A stretch of DNA of 50,165 nucleotides from a virus, in the IMG/VR virus record IMGVR_UViG_3300044645_001174, positions 1 to 50,165 of that record; one strand, given 5' to 3'. The notes beneath the pieces are model-generated. The model searched no databases. It was given only the letters and a program-made list of their open reading frames with translations, and was not told the DNA's origin. The position numbers were made by a program, and so were the translations under genes. Positions 10,973 to 20,130 of the stretch are shown here, piece by piece. The stretch's first letter is position 1. Each line of letters starts with the position of its first letter.

Positions 10973-13903
10973 ATGAAAAAATCCAATATGCCACTTTATA
11001 AAGCTCAAATGGGCGGAGGTACAGAGCAGAATGAGATGTATGCTAGAATGGCTACTTCCGTTCAACAGGCTATTAAAAGAGGTCAGACGCCACAAGATAT
11101 CTATGAATCACTTATTGCACGTAAGATGGATCAGAAACTTGCTATGCAATTAGTTTCATCTGTGGTTAAGTATATGATGGAAGCTGGTGAACTTGAAGAA
11201 GATGCTTTAGATCAAGCAGAACAAAAAGATGCTGCAGAAATTCAAGCTATGGAGCAAGAGAAAGCGCTCATGGCAAATGAAAAAGATGCAGCTGCTCAAC
11301 AACAAATGGATCAATACCGTCAACAAAGTATGGCTGCAGCTATGGATACATCTGCTGCTGATATGGCTGAAGAAGAAGATGCAAATAGTACGGAAGAAAT
11401 ATTTGGTTTTCAAGACGGTGGTCAACAAACAAGCTATGCGTCTCTCTATGAAAACTCTGATGGTACAGAAGTTGAGGAAGAAGAAACAACTACTCCAGAT
11501 GGAAAATTTAGTTTAGACACCTTAGTTGAAAATACTGCCGGTACACAGAATCTAAACTTTCCTGGATTAGAAGAGTATTACCTACCGTATAGTCCATTAG
11601 CTAGTGATAGTCTTGACTTGCCTGATATGTCTACCCCTACTGCAAAATATGGTGGTAGTCAAAAGAAAAAGTTTGCAAAGAATGTAATGAACTTACTAAA
11701 GAAGCAGGCTGGTGGAATGCAAGAAGATGAGGTTGTTGATGCAGGTATTGCAAAACAAACTGATGACTTAACAGGAACAGTAAAGAAAAAGAAAACAAAC
11801 TTTATTGATGCTGTTGGTAATACTGCTAAGAAAGTTAAGATAGATGAGTGGTTTGAGAAACTAAAAGAAACTCAAGATCCTTTATTAGATCAAATTCTAT
11901 CTCCGGTACCCCAAGGAGATCCTGCACAAGAACAAAAAATGCAGATAGATCAAGCAATGGGTGAAGACCAAATGCGTAGAGGTGGTCAGAAGAAAGCTAA
12001 AAGAAAGTATAGAAACCTTATTGAAAAAACTAATAGATTACTAGGAGTTGAAGGAATGTATCCATCAAACTTTGGTGATATTCCTGTAAATAGTTACAAT
12101 AAGTTTCAACCTTTTATGCAACAAAGTTTTGAAACTATTGATGTTCCTACATTAGAAAAATATTTTTCTGATTTATCTAGTATCTCTTCAGGTCAACAAG
12201 ATCAACCAATAATGCCAATGATTGATGTTTATGAAACAGGATTCTTTGGTAGACCTAAGAAATATAGAATTTTTTATCCTCAAGCATCTCTAGGTACAGC
12301 AGAACAACAAGCAGAAGAAGCAACTCTTAAAAACAATATTGAGAATGATCCTAATGCTGAAGTAACTGTAAGTACTAGTGAAGTAAATTTACAAGTTCCT
12401 GGTGATCCAAAAGAAATGCCAAGTACTGATTTTATTCAAGGTTATGCATCTGGTGGGCAGTATGGTGGATTTGTAGATCCATCTATACCAAGTTTAACTA
12501 AATTTATTTATGGTGGAAATGATTTTCCTGAAGAAGCAAAGAATGTAAATGATCCTTACTTTACAGATATGGGTCAGTATCAAGATGGTGGAATGACATT
12601 TCCAAATGCAGATGAAGATCCAGAAAATCCTATGCATCATTTAAGTATGTATAGCCAAGCTTCTGATATTTTTCATCAACCAATGAATACGGTTGAGCAA
12701 GCTAAAAAAGGTGGTCCAACAAAAGCACAAGCAAGAAGAGTAAGGAGAGCACAAAATTCTATGTTAAGAGATAACTTAATTCCTATTAATAGATTTATTG
12801 ACTATGAAGGTAGTTATGCTCAACAAATGGGTATGCCTACTATTTATAATTCAGATACTATTTATTCTGGTTCAATGACTGGAGCTCCATTAGTTTTTTC
12901 TGATGTAACTAAAAGAGGAATTTTTGGAGCACCTAAGCAATGGACAGACTATTATATGGTAGAAGATGATAGTTCTAATGTAGATCTAAGTCAACACCCT
13001 ATGTTACAAAAATCATCACAACAAGAAATGCAAGGTGGTGATGATTATAGTGATCTAGGTATTAGAGCTAGAATGGCTATTAATAAAGGTGAAAGAAGAA
13101 CTGAAAGACAAAGAGCAAGAGCAGAAGAACAAGGTTATCAAATGGGAGGTGAGTCAGAATTTGTACAATCTCCAGAAGATGAAAACTTTGAATTTTATAG
13201 AAGACTTGAAAAAGGTATGTATACTCCTCCTCCAATGATGAGAAGAGGTGGTAGACTTCCTATGGCTTTTGAAGGTTTAGAAAATACTCCAGTATCATAT
13301 ACATCTAATCCTGCATTAGAAGGACAAACAGAAGTAGATTTTACTGTTAATACAGCAGGTAATACAAACTTACAACCTTCTAGTTTTTGGTCTAATTTTC
13401 AATCTACTGAAGTACCTGGTCCAGCTATTCAGCAACCAGAACAAATCAATATTCAACCTGAAAATGTAGAAGAGTATCAAGCTACTAAATCTACTACAGC
13501 TCCAAAAATGCCCGATCCAATTAAAGGTAAAACTTTAGTTCAAGTAAATAGACAAAGAGAAGATATTAGAACGGTTGATCCAGAAGCAGCACTTAACATG
13601 TTTAATTCTGCTGCCAACTTTGGATTAGGTCTTGCAGGTAGAAAAGAACAGAGAGAACAAGAACGTCAAATGTATGAACAAAACTTTAATCCTATGAAGC
13701 TTTATGGTGTTAAAGCAAGAAAGGATAGAGGTGACTGGGAAGTAAACCAAGGTTCATATAGAGATCCTGGTTCAATTAGATTAGGTAGATCAAAACAGTT
13801 TGGAGGCCCTATGACTGATCCAAATGAAGATGATGTAATGTACATGACTGATGAGCAGATCCAAGAATTTATGGCTGCCGGAGGTGAAATTGAATTTTTA
13901 TAA
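10973..13903 (+). CDS. Internal virion (cargo-type) protein with many GG motifs
   Basis: 976 residues, of no family I can name. The N-terminal 130 residues are predicted helical and rich in Gln, Met, Ala and Glu. The rest is low in hydrophobic clusters, rich in Gln, Tyr, Pro and charged residues, and contains several Lys/Arg-rich stretches. Its most striking feature is at least fourteen GG doublets in similar settings: G14-16, 149-150, 227-228, 247-248, 337-338, 494-495, 498-499, 514-515, 539-540, 580-581, 688-689, 725-726, 759-760, 944-945 and 970-971. Most follow an aromatic, Gln, Met or basic residue, as in FQDGG, KYGG, YQDGG, YQMGG and MRRGG. The gene follows the lysozyme/zincin gene after 36 nt and precedes the next gene by 9 nt. 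Synteny suggests a capsid-interior protein; the GG sites could be protease processing sites or packing motifs. Both functions are inferences. Confidence 0.6.
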   Translation: MKKSNMPLYKAQMGGGTEQNEMYARMATSVQQAIKRGQTPQDIYESLIARKMDQKLAMQLVSSVVKYMMEAGELEEDALDQAEQKDAAEIQAMEQEKALMANEKDAAAQQQMDQYRQQSMAAAMDTSAADMAEEEDANSTEEIFGFQDGGQQTSYASLYENSDGTEVEEEETTTPDGKFSLDTLVENTAGTQNLNFPGLEEYYLPYSPLASDSLDLPDMSTPTAKYGGSQKKKFAKNVMNLLKKQAGGMQEDEVVDAGIAKQTDDLTGTVKKKKTNFIDAVGNTAKKVKIDEWFEKLKETQDPLLDQILSPVPQGDPAQEQKMQIDQAMGEDQMRRGGQKKAKRKYRNLIEKTNRLLGVEGMYPSNFGDIPVNSYNKFQPFMQQSFETIDVPTLEKYFSDLSSISSGQQDQPIMPMIDVYETGFFGRPKKYRIFYPQASLGTAEQQAEEATLKNNIENDPNAEVTVSTSEVNLQVPGDPKEMPSTDFIQGYASGGQYGGFVDPSIPSLTKFIYGGNDFPEEAKNVNDPYFTDMGQYQDGGMTFPNADEDPENPMHHLSMYSQASDIFHQPMNTVEQAKKGGPTKAQARRVRRAQNSMLRDNLIPINRFIDYEGSYAQQMGMPTIYNSDTIYSGSMTGAPLVFSDVTKRGIFGAPKQWTDYYMVEDDSSNVDLSQHPMLQKSSQQEMQGGDDYSDLGIRARMAINKGERRTERQRARAEEQGYQMGGESEFVQSPEDENFEFYRRLEKGMYTPPPMMRRGGRLPMAFEGLENTPVSYTSNPALEGQTEVDFTVNTAGNTNLQPSSFWSNFQSTEVPGPAIQQPEQINIQPENVEEYQATKSTTAPKMPDPIKGKTLVQVNRQREDIRTVDPEAALNMFNSAANFGLGLAGRKEQREQERQMYEQNFNPMKLYGVKARKDRGDWEVNQGSYRDPGSIRLGRSKQFGGPMTDPNEDDVMYMTDEQIQEFMAAGGEIEFL

Positions 13904-13912
13904 TTTTGTCAC

Positions 13913-16759
13913 ATGTTTCGTAAAGTAAGAATTAAAAAATTGCCACAAGCTAGAACTGGTTACCAAGTAAATGGTTCTCTTAAAAATGATGTTGCTGGTT
14001 TTGGTGGAGCAGACTACAATCATTATATTGGAGTTCCAGATATGGAAATGAGCAGATATATTACTGCTGTGCCAAGAGAGGAAGCTAATCTTGAAGCAGA
14101 GGGTGGTGAAACTGTTTATGGTGATCTCAATGGAGATAACTTTCCAGAACACAAAATCATAAAAGGCCCACGTCACTCTGAAGGTGGCGTACCTTTAAAG
14201 TTACCAGAAGATAGCTTTATTTTCAGTGATACTAACTCAATGAAAATAAATGATGAGAATATCTTACAGATGTTCAATAAACCTGTGAAAAAAGGTAAAG
14301 GTAATAAAGGATATACTCCAGCGGAATTAGCAAAGCAATATGATATTGATAGATATAGAAAAATACTTCAAGATCCTAATTCAGATAATGTAGATAGAAG
14401 AACTGCAGAGTTAATGATACGCAATTACAATATGAAATTGGGTGCATTAGCTCTTGCTCAAGAATCTAAAAAAGGATTTCCACAAGGTATTCCTGTTATG
14501 GCTAAACCATATCTTGAAGCTAATGGTATTGAAGAAGAACAACTTCTTCCACCACAACTTCCAGAACCACAAGCACCAGCATCGCCTGATCAAGAAGATA
14601 TGATGGCATATGAGGATCAAGAAATGATGCAAGAAGGTATGATGCCGCAAGAGATGATGCCTCAAGGTCAAGAACAAATGATACCGCCTATGGCAGAATA
14701 TGGTATGATGATAGGTGGTTATGATATGCCTTATGCTGAATATGGTATGGCTATGGGAGCTAATCCTATGAATTACATGGGTAGAACTAAGCAGTGGTAT
14801 GAAGATGGTGGAGAACTAGATGAATATCCTAATGGAGGAGAACCGCCTAAAGGACAGATTGTAAAAAGATCAGATTATGCTGATGAGGCTGCTTATCAGT
14901 TAGCTCTTAAAAAAGCTTATTTAAAAGCGCAGGATAAGGGAGAACAAATTTGGGTACAAAAACCAGATGGATCTTATACTGAAATGAAAGCTGAGTATAA
15001 AGCTCCAGCCGGATATACAGGAGATACTACTAAATGGAATAATAATGCTGCTGTTGCTTCTAGATACTATGCAATGGAAACAGCATTAAAGGATCCAGCA
15101 ACTGCTAAGTTATTTGCAGATGCCACTAGAAAAGCTATACAGAATCAAGAGTCTTATAGGTCTAAGAAAGGTATTGTTGGTAGAAGTTATGGAAAACTTG
15201 ATGCTTCTCAATTATCTGATGAGGAAATTGTAAAGAACTTCTTAGAGCACCAAGAAAGAAACTTAAAACTTGCAGCTTCTGGAAATGAATCTTTCTTATA
15301 TAAAGATTTTGATGGTAAACTAAGACCGTTTGAAAGTTCTGGTAATGGTAAAGGTGATAACCGTGGCTTTAAGGATATAATGAAAACCCTTAAAAAACCG
15401 GACGGAAGTTCTTATACTGATGCTGAAATAGATGCTAGGTATAAAGAAATGCAAAGAACTGCACCAGATCTTGATACGGCATTTAAAAACATTGGTTTAG
15501 AAATGCCAGCTCAAGCAAAAGGAACTGCAGCTGAGAAAAAAGCATTACTACAACAAGCAACATTCCAAGGTTATAATCAATTAGTAAAAGACTTTAATGA
15601 AGGTAAGATTACTAATGAAGATGACATGGTAAGGTTGATGAACTTTAGAGGTAATCTTCAAAGAGGATATAATGATGAAACTGGTCAAGCAGTTACTGAT
15701 ATTTCTCCTATTGATGCGTACTATACTAATACTACTGCAGGGCAGATATCAAACTATGAGGATCTTATGTTCTCAGAAATACCTCCTAAAGATCAACCAT
15801 GTCCATGTAATGATGAATCTGGTAAACCAGTAGTAAGAGATGAAGATGGCAATTGTCCTTGTCCTGATGATAAAAAATGTCCATGTGGATATGATCCAGC
15901 AACTAAGAAATGTTTACCATGTCAACCTCCACAAAAGAAACCTGCTAACTGGTGGTTACAAGATACAATCAAAACAGCTGGTTCATTAATGGATTTAATG
16001 GGTATTGAAAAGTATATGCCTTATTCACCTATGGTAGATCTTGAAGAACCTAGACCTACGTTCTTAGATCCAACTAGAGAGCTTGCACAGCAGTCAGAAC
16101 AAGCTAATATTGCTACACAAGCATTGGCTCAGTTTGCGGGACCACAACAACTTTCTGCTAGAGCTTCTAGTATTCAAGGTACTGGTGCAAAACAAGCTGC
16201 AGATACTCTTGCTAGATTTAATAATGCTAATGTTAATATTGCTGATCAGTTTGAGTTTAAGTCTGTTGATGTAAGAAATCAAGAAGCTCTTGCAAATCAA
16301 GCTGCACAATCTAAGCTGTATGATCAAAATACAATTGCTAATCAACAGTATGATAATGCTAAACTTGCAATGAGAAATCAGCTTAGAAACTATTATACAA
16401 ATGCAATTACTAATAGAGGTAAGACAGCAGCATTAAATGAGCTGTATCCTCAATACTCTGTATTACCTGAAACAGGTGGTATGCCAGGATTTGAGTTTGG
16501 TAAAAGAATTAAACCTCAAACAGGTGGTACAAAAAGTTATGATGAATTTTTACAGTATTATTTAAGTAAAGGATTTGATAATACCGAAGCAATTGCAGCT
16601 GCTGAAAAAGCATATAAAAGTCAAAGTGGTAGCACTGCAGATGATGATGCATTAGCAGTAATAAATGCACAGTATGGTGTACCTCAACAAAAGTATGGAG
16701 GATATATGGATGAGGGCGGTTTTGTATATGCAGATAGTATTTATCCTTTTACATTCTAA
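13913..16759 (+). CDS. Conserved crAss-like virion protein with Cys-rich cluster
   Basis: 948 residues. The start is supported by the N-terminus MFRKVRIKKLPQARTGYQV, which resembles the start I recall for a protein found across crAss-like phages. Segments containing REEANLEAEGGET (about 56-68), RHSEGGVPLKLP and FIFSDTNSMKI (about 88-116), and the KKGFPQGIP block, also fit that family. Residues 205-270 are Met/Gln/Pro/Glu-rich low complexity. A cluster of eight cysteines lies at 630, 632, 648, 650, 656, 658, 667 and 670, mostly as CPC pairs; it could bind metal or form disulfides. GG motifs occur at 64-65, 91-92, 268-269, 299-300, 308-309, 855-856, 871-872, 929-930 and 935-936, continuing the pattern of the two preceding genes. 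The region 700-840 is helical and Ala/Gln/Asn-rich. It is probably a structural or cargo component; its exact role is unknown. Confidence 0.65.
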   Translation: MFRKVRIKKLPQARTGYQVNGSLKNDVAGFGGADYNHYIGVPDMEMSRYITAVPREEANLEAEGGETVYGDLNGDNFPEHKIIKGPRHSEGGVPLKLPEDSFIFSDTNSMKINDENILQMFNKPVKKGKGNKGYTPAELAKQYDIDRYRKILQDPNSDNVDRRTAELMIRNYNMKLGALALAQESKKGFPQGIPVMAKPYLEANGIEEEQLLPPQLPEPQAPASPDQEDMMAYEDQEMMQEGMMPQEMMPQGQEQMIPPMAEYGMMIGGYDMPYAEYGMAMGANPMNYMGRTKQWYEDGGELDEYPNGGEPPKGQIVKRSDYADEAAYQLALKKAYLKAQDKGEQIWVQKPDGSYTEMKAEYKAPAGYTGDTTKWNNNAAVASRYYAMETALKDPATAKLFADATRKAIQNQESYRSKKGIVGRSYGKLDASQLSDEEIVKNFLEHQERNLKLAASGNESFLYKDFDGKLRPFESSGNGKGDNRGFKDIMKTLKKPDGSSYTDAEIDARYKEMQRTAPDLDTAFKNIGLEMPAQAKGTAAEKKALLQQATFQGYNQLVKDFNEGKITNEDDMVRLMNFRGNLQRGYNDETGQAVTDISPIDAYYTNTTAGQISNYEDLMFSEIPPKDQPCPCNDESGKPVVRDEDGNCPCPDDKKCPCGYDPATKKCLPCQPPQKKPANWWLQDTIKTAGSLMDLMGIEKYMPYSPMVDLEEPRPTFLDPTRELAQQSEQANIATQALAQFAGPQQLSARASSIQGTGAKQAADTLARFNNANVNIADQFEFKSVDVRNQEALANQAAQSKLYDQNTIANQQYDNAKLAMRNQLRNYYTNAITNRGKTAALNELYPQYSVLPETGGMPGFEFGKRIKPQTGGTKSYDEFLQYYLSKGFDNTEAIAAAEKAYKSQSGSTADDDALAVINAQYGVPQQKYGGYMDEGGFVYADSIYPFTF

Positions 16760-16793
16760 ATTTTATAAGTTTATTAAACTTAAAAAATTTTAA

Positions 16794-16801
16794 TATATTT
16801 A
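16794..16801 (+). promoter_or_regulatory. TATATTTA element upstream of the gene at 16819
   Basis: An exact TATATTTA lies in the longest gap of the plus-strand block (59 nt, almost all A/T), 17 nt before the ATG. It matches the elements at 10949 (16 nt) and 49286 (minus strand, 16 nt). It may be a promoter for the last four giant genes, but there is no experimental support and base composition alone makes such octamers fairly common. Confidence 0.35.
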
Positions 16802-16818
16802 CTTATAGACAATAAATT

Positions 16819-19800
16819 ATGGCAACGTACCTACAAGGTGTCACAGATTATATTCCGGATTATCAGCCTTTTCAGCCTGACTTAAACTTTTATAATAATT
16901 ATTTACAAACAAAGCAAAGTCAGTATGATACAAACTGGAAATCCTTAAATAATTTATATGGCCAATACTTCTATGCTGATTTAACAAGAGAGTCAAATAT
17001 CAAAAAGAAAGATGATTTGTTAAAGCAGATAGACTTTAATCTTAATAGAGTTGCAGGACTTGATCTTTCACTTGAGCAAAATGTTACTCAAGCAACTCAG
17101 ATTTTTACTCCTTTCTATGAGGATAAAACTTTGATGAAAGATATGGCTTATACTAAAAACTTTATGGGTGAATATAGTAGAGCTAATGGTTTAAAAGCTT
17201 CTAAGGATGAAAAAGTCAGAGGACAGTATTGGGATACCGGAGTAAAGAAAATGCTCTATGAAAGAGAAGAGTTTAAGAACTCTACTGATGAAGAGTCAAT
17301 GACATTTGCCAATGTTACATATACTCCATATGTAAATGCTATTGAAAAATATATGAAGTCTGCAAAGGAGATGGGTATATCTGCAGACATTACACAATCT
17401 AATGGTAGATACTTTATTAGACAAAAGAATGGAGATTTAATTCTTCAACCTCTTACAAATTACTTTACTTCGCAATTTGCAAATGACCCAGCTTTACAAG
17501 AAGTTTATAAAGCACAAGCTTATGTAAACCGTAAGGATCATGTAATGCAAAATAAAGATAAGTTTAATGGAGATTTAGTTGCAGCTGAGAGAGATTATTT
17601 AACAAAGCAGTATGCAACTATTCAAGAGTATATTAAGCTTAAGAATGAAAAAAATACTCAAGATGCTGATAATCTTGAAAAAGAAAGAGATGATGTAAAA
17701 CAAAAATTAGAAAGTGGAAATTCAAATGAATTTACTCCACGTTATTTACAAAGTCTTGAAACATCTTTAGGTATTGCAAAAGATAACGCACAGTATACTC
17801 AAGGTCTATCTGAACAAATTTCAGATAAACCAAGTAAAACTCCAACTACTTCTAATGCAGCACCTGATCTTTCTGATATTGAAAGATTAAGATTCCAAGT
17901 TGATGCTGGAGTATCTTCTATGTTAGCTGAACAAGATATTAATGAAGCCGCATATAACTACTCAAGAGTTGGTATGGTAACTGATATGTCTGCTGATCCA
18001 TATGGTGTAGCTGCACAGAATCATGCATATGCTTTACAAAGACAATTGGCATCACAGGCTCATAAAGATCAATTACTGATTGATAAAGATCTTAAAGAGA
18101 AAAAGAATTTAATGATTGAGGCTGGTTTGAAAAACGGCTCATATATTGGAATGAAACCTGTTACAGATGACCAAGGTAACATTGTAGATTATGAACCAAT
18201 TGCAAACCCAGCATTAAATAATAGATTTACTATTCCGGGTAAAAATAAATCAGGAGGAGCTACAGATAAATCTATTTCACTTATTCAAGAAAGTAAAAAT
18301 CTTACTGAAGATTTTACTAGAGAATATGCTGATGGAATGGTTAAACAAATTGCAACTACAATTGATAGTTGGGTTAAGTTAAAAAGAATGACAAGAGAAG
18401 AAGCTGCTCAATATTTCTTTTCTGATTCTGGACTTGCTGCTGTAAAAGGTAAACCATCAAGTGCAAGAGAAGCAATTGATCAGGTTTTACTTTTTAAACC
18501 AGGAGAATCTTGGACTCAAACTAGTCAAAGGTTAAAAGATAATAGGGCAATTATGACTACGTCACAGTTTATTGCCAACTATAAAAAAGATCCAGCAAAT
18601 TTCTTAACAGGAAGAGGTGCAGATCTTTTATCTAAAACGTATGCAAGAGTAATGCAATTTGCTCAAGCAACTAAAGGAGATAAAGGAGTATCTGATTCAT
18701 TTTTAAGTAATGCTCCTCATAGTGACTTTGATAAATATCTTGTTTATGTTAGAAACAATGAACTTGTAACTGAAGCTAATAATAAATCACTTCAAAAGAA
18801 TTTTAAATCAGATATTAAAATGCAAGGACTTCCTGCAGAAACAAGAAATAAACTTGCAGATCTAATGTTGAATTCTGATTTAACACTTATTGATAAAAAG
18901 GATTTTGTTGCTCTTGGAAAAAATTATATTAAAGTAAGACCAATTACAGGTAGTGGTTATGGAACGTATGATAAAGCAAGAAACTCATTAACAGCTGCAG
19001 AAAAAGCTGAATTAAATTCTATTCTTCAAAAAGAAAATGATAAAAGAAAATCAAGACAAGCAGGTGCTGTTGGGGATAAAGACTTTCCAAAATTAACTCC
19101 TGCTGAAAGAGCTATGATTGAAAAAAAATATTTGGGTGGTAAGTTTCAAATACAAGATGGATCTAGAGATCCTGAAAAACTTTTATCATCACTATATGAT
19201 AATCTATCTAATATTTATCAATCTACAATTCAGAATCCTAAAGAAATTAAAAGTGCAAGTAATCTTTTAAGTAAGAATAAAGCAAATGCAGTATTTAATA
19301 CATCTGAAAGTGCTGTTGGCGTTAACTTATCTGCAATTCAAACTACAGGTTTTAAAGCATTCTTAGAGTTTACTCAAGATGCAAGTAAGATTAACTTTTA
19401 CGATACTAAGAATAATCCCATTAGTTTTTATGGACCTAATATATCAGGTGTTGAACAAACTAAAGAAATGTATGAAGATGCAGATGATATCTATAGAAAT
19501 GTAAAAATTGCTGAAATGCTCGTAAGAGAATATCAAAATGGTATAGGTAATAAAGAGTATAAAACATTTAATTTATCTAGTGCTTTAGTTGCTGTAGAAG
19601 ATAGAAATAAGGCAGCCATGATTCTCTATCCAACCATGGATATTCTTAATAAATTAAAAGCAGGAGATGGTAAAGGATTACTTGATGAAGAGACCATTAA
19701 TGCAATTGCAACAAATGGAATTTCATTTGTATCAGATAGAAAAAACTTTAACAACTGGCTTATTAAAGGTAATGAATTAGATCCACTTGAAGGTATGATC

Positions 19801-20127
19801 AATGCATTAGGTAAAGTTGAATATGAAGACCCTATGGGTGGTGGTAACTTTACAATTGAAAAAGATGAATCAGGTGCTGCACCATATAAAGTTTATGGTA
19901 ATATGTTACAAATGCAACCAGATGGTACAAAAGTAGAAGTGCCTTTTGTTGTACCTCCTGTTAATTTTCAAAATAATATTGGTTTGGCAAATGATTTAGC
20001 AAAAAAATATTTACAAGAACAATCTGCATATAATACAGCAGTATGGCAACAGTTTCATGCTCAAAATTATAGACCAGGAGTTTCAAAAACATCACTAGAA
20101 GGAAGATCCCTACCTGTAAATCAATAA
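16819..20127 (+). CDS. Helical conserved crAss-like virion/cargo protein
   Basis: 1102 residues, predicted mostly alpha-helical with few cysteines and no membrane segment. The N-terminus (YIPDYQPFQPDLNFYNNYLQ at about residues 11-30), followed by QSQYD, DLSLEQNV and FYEDK segments, resembles a protein I recall from the same position in other crAss-like phages, upstream of the RNA polymerase genes. Residues 230-310 are charged and likely coiled coil. No catalytic motif was recognised, and the GG motifs of the three preceding proteins are essentially absent. The ATG is preceded by a 59-nt AT-rich gap with a TATATTTA element, so a new transcript may begin here. The stop is followed after 3 nt by the next start, implying co-expression. 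The likely role is an internal capsid protein or part of the ejected complex; this is inferred from synteny. Confidence 0.6.
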   Translation: MATYLQGVTDYIPDYQPFQPDLNFYNNYLQTKQSQYDTNWKSLNNLYGQYFYADLTRESNIKKKDDLLKQIDFNLNRVAGLDLSLEQNVTQATQIFTPFYEDKTLMKDMAYTKNFMGEYSRANGLKASKDEKVRGQYWDTGVKKMLYEREEFKNSTDEESMTFANVTYTPYVNAIEKYMKSAKEMGISADITQSNGRYFIRQKNGDLILQPLTNYFTSQFANDPALQEVYKAQAYVNRKDHVMQNKDKFNGDLVAAERDYLTKQYATIQEYIKLKNEKNTQDADNLEKERDDVKQKLESGNSNEFTPRYLQSLETSLGIAKDNAQYTQGLSEQISDKPSKTPTTSNAAPDLSDIERLRFQVDAGVSSMLAEQDINEAAYNYSRVGMVTDMSADPYGVAAQNHAYALQRQLASQAHKDQLLIDKDLKEKKNLMIEAGLKNGSYIGMKPVTDDQGNIVDYEPIANPALNNRFTIPGKNKSGGATDKSISLIQESKNLTEDFTREYADGMVKQIATTIDSWVKLKRMTREEAAQYFFSDSGLAAVKGKPSSAREAIDQVLLFKPGESWTQTSQRLKDNRAIMTTSQFIANYKKDPANFLTGRGADLLSKTYARVMQFAQATKGDKGVSDSFLSNAPHSDFDKYLVYVRNNELVTEANNKSLQKNFKSDIKMQGLPAETRNKLADLMLNSDLTLIDKKDFVALGKNYIKVRPITGSGYGTYDKARNSLTAAEKAELNSILQKENDKRKSRQAGAVGDKDFPKLTPAERAMIEKKYLGGKFQIQDGSRDPEKLLSSLYDNLSNIYQSTIQNPKEIKSASNLLSKNKANAVFNTSESAVGVNLSAIQTTGFKAFLEFTQDASKINFYDTKNNPISFYGPNISGVEQTKEMYEDADDIYRNVKIAEMLVREYQNGIGNKEYKTFNLSSALVAVEDRNKAAMILYPTMDILNKLKAGDGKGLLDEETINAIATNGISFVSDRKNFNNWLIKGNELDPLEGMINALGKVEYEDPMGGGNFTIEKDESGAAPYKVYGNMLQMQPDGTKVEVPFVVPPVNFQNNIGLANDLAKKYLQEQSAYNTAVWQQFHAQNYRPGVSKTSLEGRSLPVNQ

Positions 20128-20130
20128 AAA

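Noticed and set aside
14581-14760. Repetitive Met/Gln/Pro/Glu stretch as a DNA tandem repeat or array
   Set aside because: The similarity is at amino-acid level (EMMPQ-like units) with irregular spacing, so it is a low-complexity linker, not a CRISPR or DNA repeat array.
16760-16818. AT-rich gap as a replication origin or att site
   Set aside because: Only 59 bases, with no repeated iterons, core duplication or integrase gene in the window; a promoter-type element explains it better.
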